64,000 bases of DNA from Turritopsis dohrnii (Eukaryota > Cnidaria > Hydrozoa > Anthoathecata > Oceaniidae). Positions 1 to 12,302 of the stretch are shown here, one piece after another (position 1 is the stretch's first letter; every line of letters begins with the position of its first letter). The position numbers and the translations under genes are program-made. The notes beneath the pieces are model-generated. The model saw nothing but the letters and a program-made list of their open reading frames with translations, was not told where the DNA came from and made no database searches. The stretch is from assembly GCA_027922465.2 (NCBI GenBank), contig BQMF02000017.1:868001-932000 (forward strand), read 5' to 3'.

Positions 1-133
1 TGGTTGTGAGAAAGGAAAAGCATTTAATCGACCAAGAGTCGTCGGATGATGACTACTGAAATTTCTTTGTTTTCTATTATATATGTACTATTGTATCTCT
101 GATACGATGATCAGCGATTTTTTGAAGAAAACA

Positions 134-639
134 CAGTTGCTGCTCGATATGTGGAACTTTCATTAAGTGGAACACAATTTTCCCCCCGGTCCCTTGGATT
201 TGACTCTCTTAATTTCTTCTCCGGATAAGTGGAGAAATCCTATACTAGTAGAACTTTCGCTAAATCAAGTGGAAACATTTTCTGGTCTCATGAGCCAAAT
301 AACACCCTCGTAACTAGTAGAAGTTTTGCAATACGTTCATCGATCGTGGATGTGTTCAGGTTAGTCGAAAGAAGTGTCAAGGAAGGTTGGTCTAAAGTTT
401 CGTTCCAAATGACTATATAAAAGAAAATCCCATAAAGTGAACTCATTGCTATGTCGTTTTTTACCCCTTCTGATACTTTTGCACCCCTTTTTTTGAACGT
501 TTAATTTTTTTCCTAGAACTGCGTTTTTTGACCAAATTAAAGTTTTTTGAAAAAAAACTTTGAATTAGTGGAACATTCGCTAAGTGGAACTATTGTTTTC
601 AGCCTCTTGATAGTTCCACCTATCATCGAGCGGCAACTG
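134..639. mobile_element. Tc1/mariner-pogo-like MITE
   Basis: Ends CAGTTGCTGCTCGAT and its near complement (ATCGAGCGGCAACTG at 625-639). Subterminal CTAAGTGGAAC and CCGGTCCCTTGG motifs resemble the element at 11699. No transposase; the 63-codon frame inside looks fortuitous. Confidence 0.6.
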
Positions 640-644
640 TAAAA

Positions 645-1359
645 AATTCACCGCACGTCAGTAATATCACTTTTTAGTCATAAGGCTCCACTCTATCGTT
701 CCAATGTATTGTTGATATTATTACAAGCACTTTTCTTTATTTTTGGCCGTGTTTCCGAAATTGGAAAATTGGAAAGGTTCCGGATGTCTTTATGTCGAAC
801 ATCAGTCTTCTTTTTTCTGCCTTCTTTTTCTTTTCTTCTTAATTCCCAACAAATTTAAGAATAACCGTGAACCGCCAAATTAAATTCCCGCCTTCAGCAC
901 TTAACTTTCCCGCAACGCTTTTCTTCTATTTCCCAAACAAAATGCAGAAAAGCTTTTTTGCAAAAAAACCATCGAACGATCGCTTCTGTACTCTGATTCG
1001 TAGACTTGCCTCTTTGCAACTTTGATCATCATGCGAGACACTTCTTCAGGAAACTTTTGAGTGCTCAGCTCTGAACTTCCTCAAAGACTTCCTTTGTCAG
1101 GGTATTTTAAATTTACCACTCATCAGAATTACAAAATTTATCATGACTCGTAGAGCTGTAGTTCAGTTTATAGGCGTTCTCCTCTTTTGAAGTAAGAGAA
1201 ACCTTTGAAAGTTTGATCTATCTGAACATCACTAATAGATTTTTTTTCTATAAAAGAATAATCCGATTTTGCCACTAGGAGTAATTATTACTAGTTGGGT
1301 GTATTTGTTTTTCTGATACTACAATACAAGAATGAAATTTCCAAAATACTACTTGTCAA
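645..1359. other. Gap: downstream of GPD1
   Basis: Between the left MITE and the GPD1 stop. It should hold the GPD1 3' UTR; I see no other gene or clear repeat. Confidence 0.5.
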
Positions 1360-4300
1360 TCAAAAATGATCTCTTAACGTGTCGATCAAATGCTCAGGAT
1401 GTTCATCTTCATAGCATATCCGATAGACGGATGCAAATATCGGGAACCTAAAACGTAAAGGAATGACTGGCGACCTAAGACTCTTGTAAGATTTCATCTG
1501 AATGGAAAGAATAATAGTCGGCAAAATTCAGTGGAAATATATTACGTTTAACGGAGAAATAAATGCGAAGTACATACTGTGATTCAACTTTTCTCTTTCG
1601 AAGAAGTTGGTAAACTTGCAACGCCGTATGTGGCCCTTGTAGCTTTTGCCCGTTTAACATTTCATTTTCTAATTCTTCTAAACTCTACATATAGAAACAA
1701 CATGAATGCAGAATGAAGTGTAGTATCTGAACTTCAAGGTTTTTTACCTTCCCAGTTCGGACGAATGCTTCAGCAACCTTTCTGTTCCTTCCTCCATAAC
1801 AAGTTGTGATAAGATCAGCAAGACCACATGATTCAAAAAATGTGTCTTCGTTGACACCATCAAAGAACAATTGAGTAAAGTTTCGCATTTCAATCAAGCC
1901 CAGACGAATTATAGCAGCTTTGGTATTGTCGCCATAACTGAAGGTTACAAACAAAAATTGTAACACAACGAAAACTCACATCACTTTTGGGAAATTTTAC
2001 CAAAAATAAAACAATGCAACAGTTATAAAAACCATACTCTAAAGCATCAATGATACCAGCGCCGACAGCAATGGCATTCTAAATGCAAAAAGATAACCGA
2101 AAAACTCAGAAGACGTGACCAGGCCACAGTCAACATAAGCAGTGCTATAATGGTGACATGTGTTAGAACAATATTGGCTGAGAAAAAATTTAGGAAATTA
2201 GTGAGAAGTTACGATAACTTTGAGGAAAATGAGGTGAAATGTTCTGAAAAGATGTCCTGTTAAATAAAAACATACTTTAAGTGCTCCACACAACTCCACA
2301 GTGTGTACATCCTCAACGCAGCTCACTTTGAAATATTCACAGTGAAATAGTTCTTTCCACATATTCCATAAAGTACGGTCACTACAACCTGGAAGTAATA
2401 ACCCCAACACTTAGTACTCGTCCCAGACTCATGAAATTGACTTTTTACTTTCACACTTTTTTAAACTCTCACGGAAGCGGAATATGAACATGTTAAAAAC
2501 TGAACACGATAGCCAAAAAGACCTTCTTCTCCAGGGTCCAATCGCTAATCGGAAGAAGAAATTTTCTTTTTCATTCTTGGGCTTAATTATTATTATTAAT
2601 TTCTAAATCAATGATACTTTCTAGATTATATTGAAACCACAGTGCGTCATTACTTTCTAATGTGACATTATTTTCTATTACAGGGTTCAAGCATGAATTC
2701 AACAGTTATTACAGATGTGTTCTGCCATCAAAACAACCTGACGATTTCATACATTAACAATGCAATGGCATCTTTACGAGAATTTTCAATCACGGTTGAA
2801 ATTCAACAAGCCATGATCAGAAATAAGACTAAACCAGTAAAAGTATGTACTGGTGGTTGGAACAAGAAGAAATTGAAAGTAACGAACTTATTGGAAGAAC
2901 AGAAAGGTGACCTGTTCAAACCCGATGTGCGTATTACGAAAAAAACGGACGAATCAAACATGAAATACAATCTCATTCCCTTACATAGTCGTATCCATAT
3001 CATCAGTAGCAGTCAATTAGCTGCACAAAAAAAAGATGAACAGTCTACGTCAGAAAGGAATAAAAGCACAAAATTAGAAGAACTACACCAAGATGGTATG
3101 AAAAAACGAACATATCAAAAGATATTTCCAGCGAAAGGAGAACAGACCGACCAAACAAAAATTGAAAATAAAAGTCAACACAGCAGTGACGGGGACGGAT
3201 GTAGTGGAAAAATATCGATCAAGTTAAAACTTAACTCTATGAAATATAAATCTGCGTACGAAATTTTAAAACGTCAAGAGGAGACCATCAAGTTAACAGA
3301 AGTGTCGAGAAAAGACACAGCAGAACAGACAAAAGCGAAGATTCAAACAGATGCAAGCATTTCAACAGACAACAAGGAGGAGCAGATAAGTGACCTGGAT
3401 ATGGAAATTGATAAAAAAGCTTCGAATTTCATGAACAGAAGGAAGATCATCAAAAGAATACGGTTGGATACCATGGCAGTTATCCAAGAAGACGATGAAT
3501 CAAATGGCAGCGATGATTACACCATATTGGAAAATGATGATAAGATTGAATAACTGTTCGTTCGACTATATCTAAAGCAGGTAATGTTTGTGAAAGGAAG
3601 AAAAGGTTAACTATAATTCGAGTGTTCTGTCCATCATGATCTCTAGGTAACATCAAACATCATACCTATAGTTGTTTCGCAAAACTGTTCGGCAGCCACT
3701 TCATGTGCTAGGTTGGCCCCCATCAATGCAGCACAATTAATACCTAGTGACTGACCAATAACATCGGACATACGTTCGAGGTGAAGAGACGCATGGCTCA
3801 GACCCTGAAGAATAGCAAAAATTCATGTTTTGAGAATTCAACAAATGTAATATAACAGCCGTTCTTGACATACCTTAATCAATGATATACCGACAGCATC
3901 TTTTAAAATCTTGCCTTTCAATTGATCGCATATTGGAACAACAAACTATAAAATTACCAATTACCAAATCTTTTATTATCACCAATGTTTTGGTAAAGAA
4001 GGTCATTATAATGACAGTTACAAGTACTGATGTGGAATTAAGTGATAAGTGGTAGTTGTCCATCAAGACAAAAAAAAGAACAACAGTGCATGCGTAACAA
4101 ATATATGCTGCAAAGTAACGAAAGTCTAAGAAAGATGTGCTGTCATATGAACTACTTGCAGTCTACAATAGGTTCAGTTAGTTTCACGCTCTCATCTACA
4201 CATTAGAAATCATAACAAAATCCAACAACAGTATTACATTTATGAAGGAGATGGATGTATTGAACAACATACTTGATGTGGCAGACAAAACACTAATACT

Positions 4301-4787
4301 TGAGCATCTTTACACGCATCAAGAAGATTTGGTATTGCCACCTATGAAAGAAAATATGGAAACAAATTATCGGAGCAAAATAGACGTTGTAAAAGTTATG
4401 TGGAGGAGTATGTTCTTACAACATTCACAGGTAATTGGACACCCGGCAAATACTTGACATTCTCATGCTGTTCGTTGATGATATCAGTCAATTTCCGTCC
4501 AGAAACCAGTTCTTCGTAAACATACATTTGAACGGTTTTAGCGAATCTTGGGTTTTTCTGCACATTGTTTCCCAAAATTTTTGCGATAGCCGACCCCCTG
4601 GATGAAACAAAAGGACTATTTACTATTAACCATCCATGTACAAATTTGAAACCGAGAGTAATTACTGTCCCTCTGAAATCAACTTTGTGAAACACATTCG
4701 AGTCCATCACGACACAAATACATCTTGAAATCATTACCAATTTCCAGATCCGATTAAACACACTTTTCGAATCATATGCTGTGACAT
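1360..4787 (-). CDS. GPD1: Glycerol-3-phosphate dehydrogenase [NAD(+)], cytosolic; ten coding exons
   Basis: Interconverts dihydroxyacetone phosphate and sn-glycerol 3-phosphate with NAD(H) in the cytosol, linking glycolysis to lipid synthesis and the glycerophosphate shuttle. I assembled ten exons with GT..AG borders and consistent phases: 4787-4738, 4597-4420, 4341-4273, 3945-3874, 3804-3666, 2388-2276, 2078-2038, 1937-1748, 1684-1578 and 1447-1360. They total 1047 nt (348 aa; human GPD1 has 349). Visible motifs are the N-terminal dinucleotide-binding [25 protein letters not shown] across the exon 3/4 junction, GDNTKAA and the DHAP-site region [18 protein letters not shown] followed by LNGQKLQGP. 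The start at 4787 gives MSQHMIRK; an internal in-frame ATG at 4775 is the alternative. Intron 5 (2389-3665) contains a reading frame on the other strand. No frameshift or stop is seen, so the gene looks functional. Confidence 0.96.
2693..3553 (+). CDS. Unrecognised 286-aa protein nested antisense in GPD1 intron 5
   Basis: An uninterrupted 286-codon frame on the strand opposite GPD1, lying wholly inside its fifth intron. A polypyrimidine-AG acceptor-like sequence ends just before it (ttattacag, then GGTTCAAGC and the ATG), so it may be the last exon of a spliced transcript with an upstream non-coding exon. The product is hydrophilic and lysine-rich, with a short tryptophan motif (GGWNKKK), a lysine-rich middle ([20 protein letters not shown]), a basic patch [10 protein letters not shown] and an acidic tail ending in ENDDKIE. 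I see no signal peptide, membrane segment or known domain. A frame this long is unlikely by chance in such AT-rich DNA, but expression is unproven; it could be a nested gene or a retrocopy. Confidence 0.5.
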   Translation: MNSTVITDVFCHQNNLTISYINNAMASLREFSITVEIQQAMIRNKTKPVKVCTGGWNKKKLKVTNLLEEQKGDLFKPDVRITKKTDESNMKYNLIPLHSRIHIISSSQLAAQKKDEQSTSERNKSTKLEELHQDGMKKRTYQKIFPAKGEQTDQTKIENKSQHSSDGDGCSGKISIKLKLNSMKYKSAYEILKRQEETIKLTEVSRKDTAEQTKAKIQTDASISTDNKEEQISDLDMEIDKKASNFMNRRKIIKRIRLDTMAVIQEDDESNGSDDYTILENDDKIE

Positions 4788-5498
4788 TCTATAACCATAT
4801 ATTATTTTTCATCTTATTTCCTGCAAAAATATAAAATCCATCAATGGAAAACAAAGGTTTCACACCTCTACTATCGATGGTAAATTCAAGAACGAAGAAT
4901 AAAACCTGGTTCCACAAAATTTACAGTCTTTTGCAACGTGTTTTCCAGATGTACTCTAACGAATACGAACTAAACCATCTAAGAACGAAGTAAAATTAAA
5001 TCAACTTGAAAAAAGAAAGCTTTTCCAACGTTGCAGCGAAATTCATGATGAAAAATGATCAATTCAATAAACCGACATATATATCATAAAATATACACTT
5101 CTTGATGGAAAGCCATACCACCACGAAAAACACAGGCGAATTGCGAACACATTTAATAACACAACTTAACGTGACCCAGACTTATACGCTAGTCAAAATT
5201 ATACGTAATAACAATTTAGATTAAAGGACTAAAACAGAATGAAAATTAAGAAATCGCCATATTTTCGGCAACGGCACAGACATACTGTTTTAGCTATATA
5301 ACATGTGGTTGCAGCACCAATGACATTAGGTTTACCACTGCCCCTTTCTTACAAATTAATCAAAATCAGTTTTCGCATTCACTAAAATTTAGTCGTTATT
5401 CCATACTACATTTAGGATACAAATTTTTCGCGATTTCACAGATTTTTGATAAATTTCTGAAATTAAATATTAGCGAAAACAATTTGCTAAGTCAGCGG

Positions 5499-5552
5499 TC
5501 TGTGAGGTTCCCGAAACAAATAGAGCAACGGTCTGTGAGGTTCCCGAAACAG
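5499..5552 (+). repeat. Short tandem duplication
   Basis: GGTCTGTGAGGTTCCCGAAA is present twice, about 31 bases apart, between the GPD1 start and the DnaJ 3' end. Confidence 0.8.
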
Positions 5553-5759
5553 GATTTTAGGATTATAGGATTCGCGAAATTTAACAACCGAGAAAGTTTG
5601 TAAATATGATTATTTCTTATGTAGACAAATAACCTTGAGGTATTGCAGTATAGTAGAATAAAACCCTACCAAAACACAACAGTGAAAAACGAGATGAAAG
5701 AATTGTTGGAAATTAATTTATATATATAACATGGATTACTCTTAATAATGTACATATTC

Positions 5760-5765
5760 TTTATT
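5760..5765 (-). terminator. Candidate polyadenylation signal of the DnaJ gene
   Basis: AATAAA on the minus strand about 285 nt past the DnaJ stop codon. The position suits a 3' UTR end, but the hexamer is common in AT-rich DNA. Confidence 0.35.
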
Positions 5766-6049
5766 CGTTTTGTAAATTTTACATTTTATGTAAGCAGAAA
5801 GCCAAATAATCAAACGCAATAGAAACAAAATGAACCATCGAACCATTCTAAATCTATGTGCATTGGTTGAATCTCTCCTTCTCATTGGATGATACGTTAC
5901 TTCATTCAACTGATGAAAATAGATGGATCCTCCAGAGTTATGAGGTGCCATTTTCGCCAACTCCATCAAAAATTTATTGCATGTTGTCATTAACGTTAGG
6001 TTGAATAAAGAGACTAATAACGAAAAATGTTAATTCAAGCACGACATGA

Positions 6050-9000
6050 TTATCTTTTAATTCTTCCTTTGATTTGTTGCTTTTGCGATGAGCTGCCACC
6101 AGTTAGTTGTGGTACTCCATTTACTGTTCTGGAGGTGAGTTGGTCATTTTCATATACCTCCACCGTCTCTCTACCATTTTCCGATACTTTTTTTGTGGTA
6201 ATTTTTTTCCCATTAACAACTTTTGTTGACGTCGAAGTGGATTTGAAGGAGCCTAAAAAAGACTATTTCTTAAAAACGCAAGAGGAATATTTGAAGCAAA
6301 TGAACAAAGGAGTAAAACTCACCACCACCACCTCCGAAAGATGAACTGGAAAATGAACTGGATGATGACATGCTACAATTAGAGAACCAACACAAAATTG
6401 AGAGACAAGCATTCAACCACCATTGTACCGATATCTTTGAAATTTAAAATAACAATAGCCCTATTTACCTGGAACTAAAAAACGGATCATCAAAACCACT
6501 ACCGAAACCACCACCGAAGCTGCTATGGAAACCACCACCAAAATCTCCACCAAAACCATTGCTGAAGCCAAAATAATCATTTCTTCTTCTGGGCTGAGGG
6601 GAACGATCATTTCTGAATCTATCATGGTGCATGCTTGTGAAACCGGACCGTCCTAAAATCCCATCTAATCATAAGATTTCTGCAATCTTCAAAAACAATG
6701 GAATACAAAAGAGCCTTACCAAAAAAATCCCTCAGCACCTCATCACCAAATGGGTCATGTTCAAAGAAATCCCTAAATACAACCCATAACTGATCAGAGA
6801 GCTTCAAATTCTTCCATGTCACATAACTCCATGAGTTATAACCTACCGAAATATATCTTCTGCATGACCAAAAGTAAAATGATGGAAACGTGGTCCAGTG
6901 CTACCTTCAAAGCCATTACTTCGACCAACACCACCATCTATTGAAGAATTCTAGCATCACCTATTTTCCATCTATGCATAGCATTTCAAAAAAACACACT
7001 CGGCAGAGATACTCTATTTACATACAACAGGTCTTCATGAATTACAGATACGGGCAAGAAAATAAATTACCATTTAATCCATCCTTGCCATATTTATCAT
7101 AAATGGCCCTCTTGTTTTCTAGAAAGTAAATACAGATGTAATATAACCTATTGAAATCTTAAATAATCTTAAATATAAAATGAGAACTCATACTATCAGA
7201 TAGCACTTCATATGCTTCGGATATTGCTTTGAATACTTCTTCAGCTTCTTCTTTTTTATCAGGATTTTTGTCTGGATGCCATTTCAAAGCAAGCTTACGA
7301 TACCTATGAAAGTGATTGCTGATGTAAATACGCAACCAATAGAACCAGAGACATTAAAGGCACAGGTGTTTGTAAGCATTGTGTTCACATGATAAAATTT
7401 ATTTACAATTTGACTTTCATGTAAAGTTTACTCCCGGTAACCCAAACTCTCACTGAACCCGAATGTTAGAGTTAGGCGGAGCTCCCGTTAAGTAAAAATC
7501 AGACAAAAATAAGATAATAGTTCGAGTTATCACGATGTTTTTCTTATGCCATAATATCAAACTATAGAAAAATATTGTAGCACATATTAAACACTACTGA
7601 AAGAAGTTTCCTATGTCAGTTTTTCTGTAAGATCAAATTCTACGAGTGAGCTGATGTGATGTGATTGATTGATTGACATTAATGAGAGAACTGATAAAAA
7701 CGAAAAAAATCTGAATAAAGTCGAGTCTTTTCTGTGTACCCTTTTTCTGAAAGTTTGAGTTATCTAAAGAAATTTGCCTCAGAGGGATAGAAACAGTTCA
7801 AGATAACAAATGTTTGACTTATCCGAGGTTCGAGTTAACCAGGTTTTTTTATGAGAAAGTCTTAAATGTTAAGGGACCAGAGAAAATAGTTCGAGATAAC
7901 GAAAGTTCAAGTTATCCAGTGTTCGAGTTACCGGGAGTTAAAAGTCCATATGAAAGCCAATACAGTACTTCTTTACCTTTCATTTAGACCTGCCGATGAT
8001 GTCAATTAATACATCAACATGTACTGTTAAAAATATATAATACATTGTTGATCCTTTGGTGATAATTACAAATTCACAATGTTATTATTAGAGAGAATAA
8101 ATAAAATTTTCCTAAGTTATATCATAACAAAAACTAGTTCTTGAGCTATGAAATGATATAAAATCTAGGTAGAAATTTTACAAAAACAACTTGCTTTACT
8201 CCTTTAGTCTTAGATATGTCTATATTGCTTGGCCATAGTGGTGGTCTATTCCAAATGGTTTGTTTAGTTTGGTGAAAGTGATCCGAAAGGCAGAAGAAAC
8301 TCAAAATCCACACCAACAAAAACTGTTTTGCCGCATATCGCAACTCTAGAACATCCTCACAAATGATGGTAGTGTTGTTTTGATTTAAGTGATTATATTC
8401 ATATTCATCCCATATGTATTAAAGATTGATTTGAGAAAACTGCTGACGAAATCTGTCATTTGGAAATAAATCAATTTCCAATAAGGAATTTCAAAGGTAC
8501 TTGACTATAACCTCACAGTGAGTATTCAGCAGGGACACTTTGTATCAGTAATTCCCAATGAGCACTTCGAGGGGAGAGGTTACTTTCTCACTACAGCTGG
8601 CTAATCTTTTAAAGCACTAATTATTCAGTTGCCCCACACACAATCCTATTCACTCCAAAACATCCAAGGAATTCACAGGTGAACGCGCTGGTAGCAGGAC
8701 CATCACAGATGCGGCCAGAATAATTTGTTTTTGGCCAGAAGAGGACTCAAACTCAGAACCTCGGTTGTGCCAGCTAAACACGATACTGTTACGTCACCGC
8801 TGCTTTAACTAGTTATTTCCAATACACACACTCCAATGAAGTAATGAATCAGGGGAAAGTTTTGTTCCACTATAATCTTAAACTTGAATATATGTAATCA
8901 CTATATAGTTGAATAGCTTTAAAATTTAAACTCTGCATACCTTCTTAAAATTTAAGAAATTCATGACGGATTTACTTATTTACTTATTTCATTAAAATTT

Positions 9001-9724
9001 AAGCTTAGAAAACAGACAAACAGCATAACTAATTAATACTCAACAAAATTTAACTTAGTAAACAACAGAGGAATTTTTAATTAAATTTCAGAATTGATTG
9101 ATCAACCAATTCATTCAATGTTTAAGATACTTTTGATATTTCAAGTTAAGTAAACTTTGTGGTTATCAGAAATAGTATAATGTGATTATTCTGGAAAGAA
9201 TAGCAAAGATTGAAAATATTGAAGTGAATTTCTAAATAAAAGTAGTGAGAAAGAAAAACAAGGTTTTGGTTACCTTAAGTGAATTAATGTTTTGGCAGAT
9301 AAAGTTGTGAACATAGCAAATTTTCACTGAGTTTCAAAAATTATATTTTGAGCAAAAACAAAATCCTTACAAAACTTTAGTAGTTATTTTTATACAAACG
9401 GAAAAACGAAAAAGCCATTGTTTAGCAACAACAACCTGCAAAATCATATCTACATATTTCTCGAACTGTAAAATTAAAACTATGAAAAAATTTCTGTAAT
9501 TGTTGGACAAATTCACGAGCCTGTGTTCACCATAATATAAACCGCATGCCTTTTTCGCTTTAACAAAATAAGATTTATGATTGAAAAACATTATGATAAC
9601 TGTCACATAAACCTGATCAGAAATTAAATTTATTAAATGATATTTGAACTTACACTTTTTTTATATCTGCATCGCTAGCATCTCTTGTAATCCCTAATAC
9701 TTTATAGAAATCTTCATTTGCCAT
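6050..9724 (-). CDS. DNAJB6: DnaJ homolog subfamily B member 6/2-like co-chaperone; eight coding exons
   Basis: Class B Hsp40 that stimulates Hsp70 ATPase and, in this subfamily, suppresses aggregation. Exons: 9724-9654, 7303-7194, 7118-7071, 6937-6847, 6772-6720, 6652-6469, 6372-6323 and 6252-6050. All borders are GT..AG, phases agree, and the total is 810 nt (269 aa). The J domain is complete: start [20 protein letters not shown], then the HPD motif in [10 protein letters not shown] and the YEVLSD helix. A G/F-rich region follows ([20 protein letters not shown], then FGGDFGGG repeats), a serine-rich stretch ([12 protein letters not shown]) typical of DNAJB6, and a C-terminal beta region containing [17 protein letters not shown]. 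The long first intron (7304-9653) carries a MITE and a possible SINE. The symbol names the vertebrate group; DNAJB2/B6/B8 orthology cannot be separated here. Confidence 0.94.
7431..7938. mobile_element. MITE with CTCCCGGTAAC ends in DnaJ intron 1
   Basis: Inverted ends CTCCCGGTAAC with TA at or near each border. Repeated inner motifs (GAGTTATC, TTCGAGTTA) occur inverted in both halves. Related in style to the pogo-like MITEs at 11699 and 26761. Confidence 0.65.
8640..8815 (-). repeat. Possible tRNA-derived SINE
   Basis: On the minus strand, TAGCTGGCACAACCGAGG is followed by GGTTCTGAGTTTGAGTCC, which resembles the internal A and B boxes of a tRNA-type pol III promoter. No clear tail or target duplication was found. 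Confidence 0.3.
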
Positions 9725-11640
9725 GCTTCAGCAGAAACAATCAATTCATAGTATAAATATAACTATAAATTATATTATGCTTATAAATTCTGAAAAATAA
9801 CATACATACTTTGAAACATTATCATGTGATTTTCACACACAGAGAGAATTATAAAATATTATTCTATTGTGGAGTATCTTAAGGCTGTTATCTTCAGACA
9901 GTCGGAATCTAGATCAGCTATCACACATCAATTTCGTCATAAATAATATATATACTTTTTAATTTTCACATATAGAAGTTTTTTGAAAAATTTTTATCTT
10001 ATTATAATAATGGCATAACGTGCATACCACTTTTATTTTAGAGAGTGATGTATTCAACTTTTTCTTAGTAGTGCGTAAAACCATGTAGAGGCAAGAGCAT
10101 TTTTTACGATTTAGCACGTGGCGTGATGTCAGCCTTTTTTATGATCATGGAGGAATCATTGCATTGCATCCCCAATCAAACGTGACATTTTTTGGGAAAG
10201 ATCTCGAGCACCAATGAGGATAACTGACGGTTGATGATACAGGCAATGGGGTGGCAAAAGTTTTGGCCCTAAATATTTTTGGGTGGTGCGGCTATGACGT
10301 CATCAAAATTTTTGATAAGTGAATTAGCTAATTAGGACACTGTTCTATTTCACTTTAGTGACTTCTGGTGGCTAAAAAGTTCCTTATGGCCAGTTTTCCA
10401 CAGGTGGTTTAAAACCCACTGAAAGAAAAATCATTTTTCAGACTTTTTTTAATCAAATTGATAAACCTTTTCACAAAGAGATTTTAAATACAATTCTTTT
10501 TTACTATTTTGTTCCATTATTTTAGAAAGCCTGTAAGACTTGAATTTTATTACTAACAAACGTATCATTTTAACCTGAAGATGGATAATTCCGAAAAGCT
10601 TTGTTAGAAAAAAAATATTTTTAAAAACCTTTTATTGAAGTATCAATTTTCATGCAACTTGATGAAGTCCATTGGGTGCTATTGCACTTCGCACTCCCCC
10701 CTTAACATTATGTATGATTCTGATACAGAATTAATGCTGCACTTATTGATATCTAAATCTTACCCTAACCCTGAATCTAATCCTAACCTGTTGATTTCGA
10801 GACCCAGGTTCAGGCGTAAAATTCTGCATCAGAATCATGAATAATATTTAGGGAGTACGAAAGTGCAATTGCGCCGTTCATTGATACTTGTATATATCAC
10901 AGCCTTAAAAGAACTTCTACTTAGAAAAACAGTACAGTTTTTGCTATTCTAGACAATTAAAATTCACAAAATTTTCTTCATCAGCCTCCAAATATAATTT
11001 CCTTTGGTCCCTGTAAATAAATACACAAAAGTTTACAGTATAGATTAAAATAGTGTCACTCTTAACTGTAATTAATGAACCCTTTTATTGTCAATGTGAT
11101 TTCTTCATTGAACAACTTTAGGTAGGAAAGTTGTGGATGTTATTGACAGGTCAAGAAACAATACAGTAATAAAGCAATTAGGGAGAATTATAGGGCCGAA
11201 TATTATACCTAGTGCAAAGCATTGTAAATAATAATTGTTAATCTTTTCATCATTGTGTATCAAAGTAAGCCATATTCACCACATATATATATCATATTTA
11301 TAAAAAAGCAAATCTTGTCATGGTGGTAGTAATTTTATACTATAACAAAAATGAGATGGATTTGAAAGAAAAAAAAGTAAGTGATCATCTGAAAAGAACC
11401 ACAAATACATCTCTAAAAACATCTTTCTTATCTCCTTTCTTCTTATCCTCCTCCACGCTTTTAGTAAGAACCTTAAGGTTAGAAAACAACTTTAAACAAA
11501 AGGCGTAGAAATCAATAAGTCATTAGAAGGCACTCTCTGAACTGGATGGAAGTTTTATGATGTATGTTGTTGTGAGCGTGTTGATGTTGCCCTGTGTTCG
11601 TACGTGATGTAGCTCAACGCAAAAGTAATTTCTAGAGAAA
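9725..11640. other. Gap: upstream of the DnaJ gene
   Basis: DnaJ 5' UTR and promoter expected near 9725-9900. The rest is non-coding apart from the foldback element at 10638. Confidence 0.5.
10638..10889. repeat. Foldback element with CCCTAA-like core
   Basis: About 100-base arms in inverted orientation (AAGTATCAA outermost; ATTGCACTT, TATGATTCTGAT further in). The ~50-base centre reads TTACCCTAACCCTGAATCTA and TCCTAACC, resembling degenerate telomere-type repeats. No coding potential. Confidence 0.7.
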
Positions 11641-11698
11641 TCTATAAAAACATCCGGAATACGAAAGCGCCGTGAAGCTTGGTTTCCCACCGGCGATA

Positions 11699-12302
11699 CA
11701 GTCGACTCTCGATATCTCGAATACTAGATATCTCTAACTTTTTCCCGGTCCCTTGGACACAGTACACACTTACTTGTGGGCCAAAATCCTCTCGATGTCT
11801 CGAACTTTTCGGTATCTCGAACAATATTTCCGATCCCCTGACTGATTTTCTCTTGTTATCTCGAACTTTCCCCCAAAATTTCAGAAATTCCGGGCGTGAT
11901 TTTCGCATAATGTTTTGATAAAAAACCCATTTTTCTAAATTCGAATTTTCGAAAAGTACATGAATCTAGTTGTATTTGAAAGATTAAACTGATTATTTCC
12001 ACTAAAGGCGAAAACATGAAGCTCGTAAAGTAAAGATTTACATACAAAATTATAAAGTATTGAAAGACTTGCAGAAAAGGATATCTAAAAAAAAAAGAGT
12101 TAGTCCAAAAGTATGGTGTACTAAAGAACACAATCTCAACTTGGGTTAAGAATAAAAACAAATTATTGACCACGCTGGAAAAAAAATGGCACAGAATCTA
12201 AGCGAAGAAAAACTTGCTACCCCTTTGTCGAAATCTCGAACTCTCGATATCTCGAACTTTTCTCCCGGTCCCTTGAGAGTTCGAGATATCGAGAGTCGAC
12301 CG
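11699..12302. mobile_element. Pogo/Tigger-like MITE
   Basis: Ends CAGTCGACTCTCGATATCTC and complement; TA precedes the left end. Inner copies of TATCTCGAACTTT and CCCGGTCCCTTG occur near both ends. Frames on both strands here are compositional only. Confidence 0.75.

Larger units (their letters stand above)
4788..6049. other. Gap: GPD1 promoter side and DnaJ 3' UTR
   Basis: Should contain the GPD1 5' UTR and promoter on the left and the DnaJ 3' UTR on the right. Apart from the short tandem duplication and a candidate poly(A) signal nothing is recognisable. Confidence 0.5.

Noticed and set aside
11642..12173. Overlapping frames on both strands at 11.6-12.2 kb
   Set aside because: They lie in a pogo-like MITE and have no domain; composition explains them.
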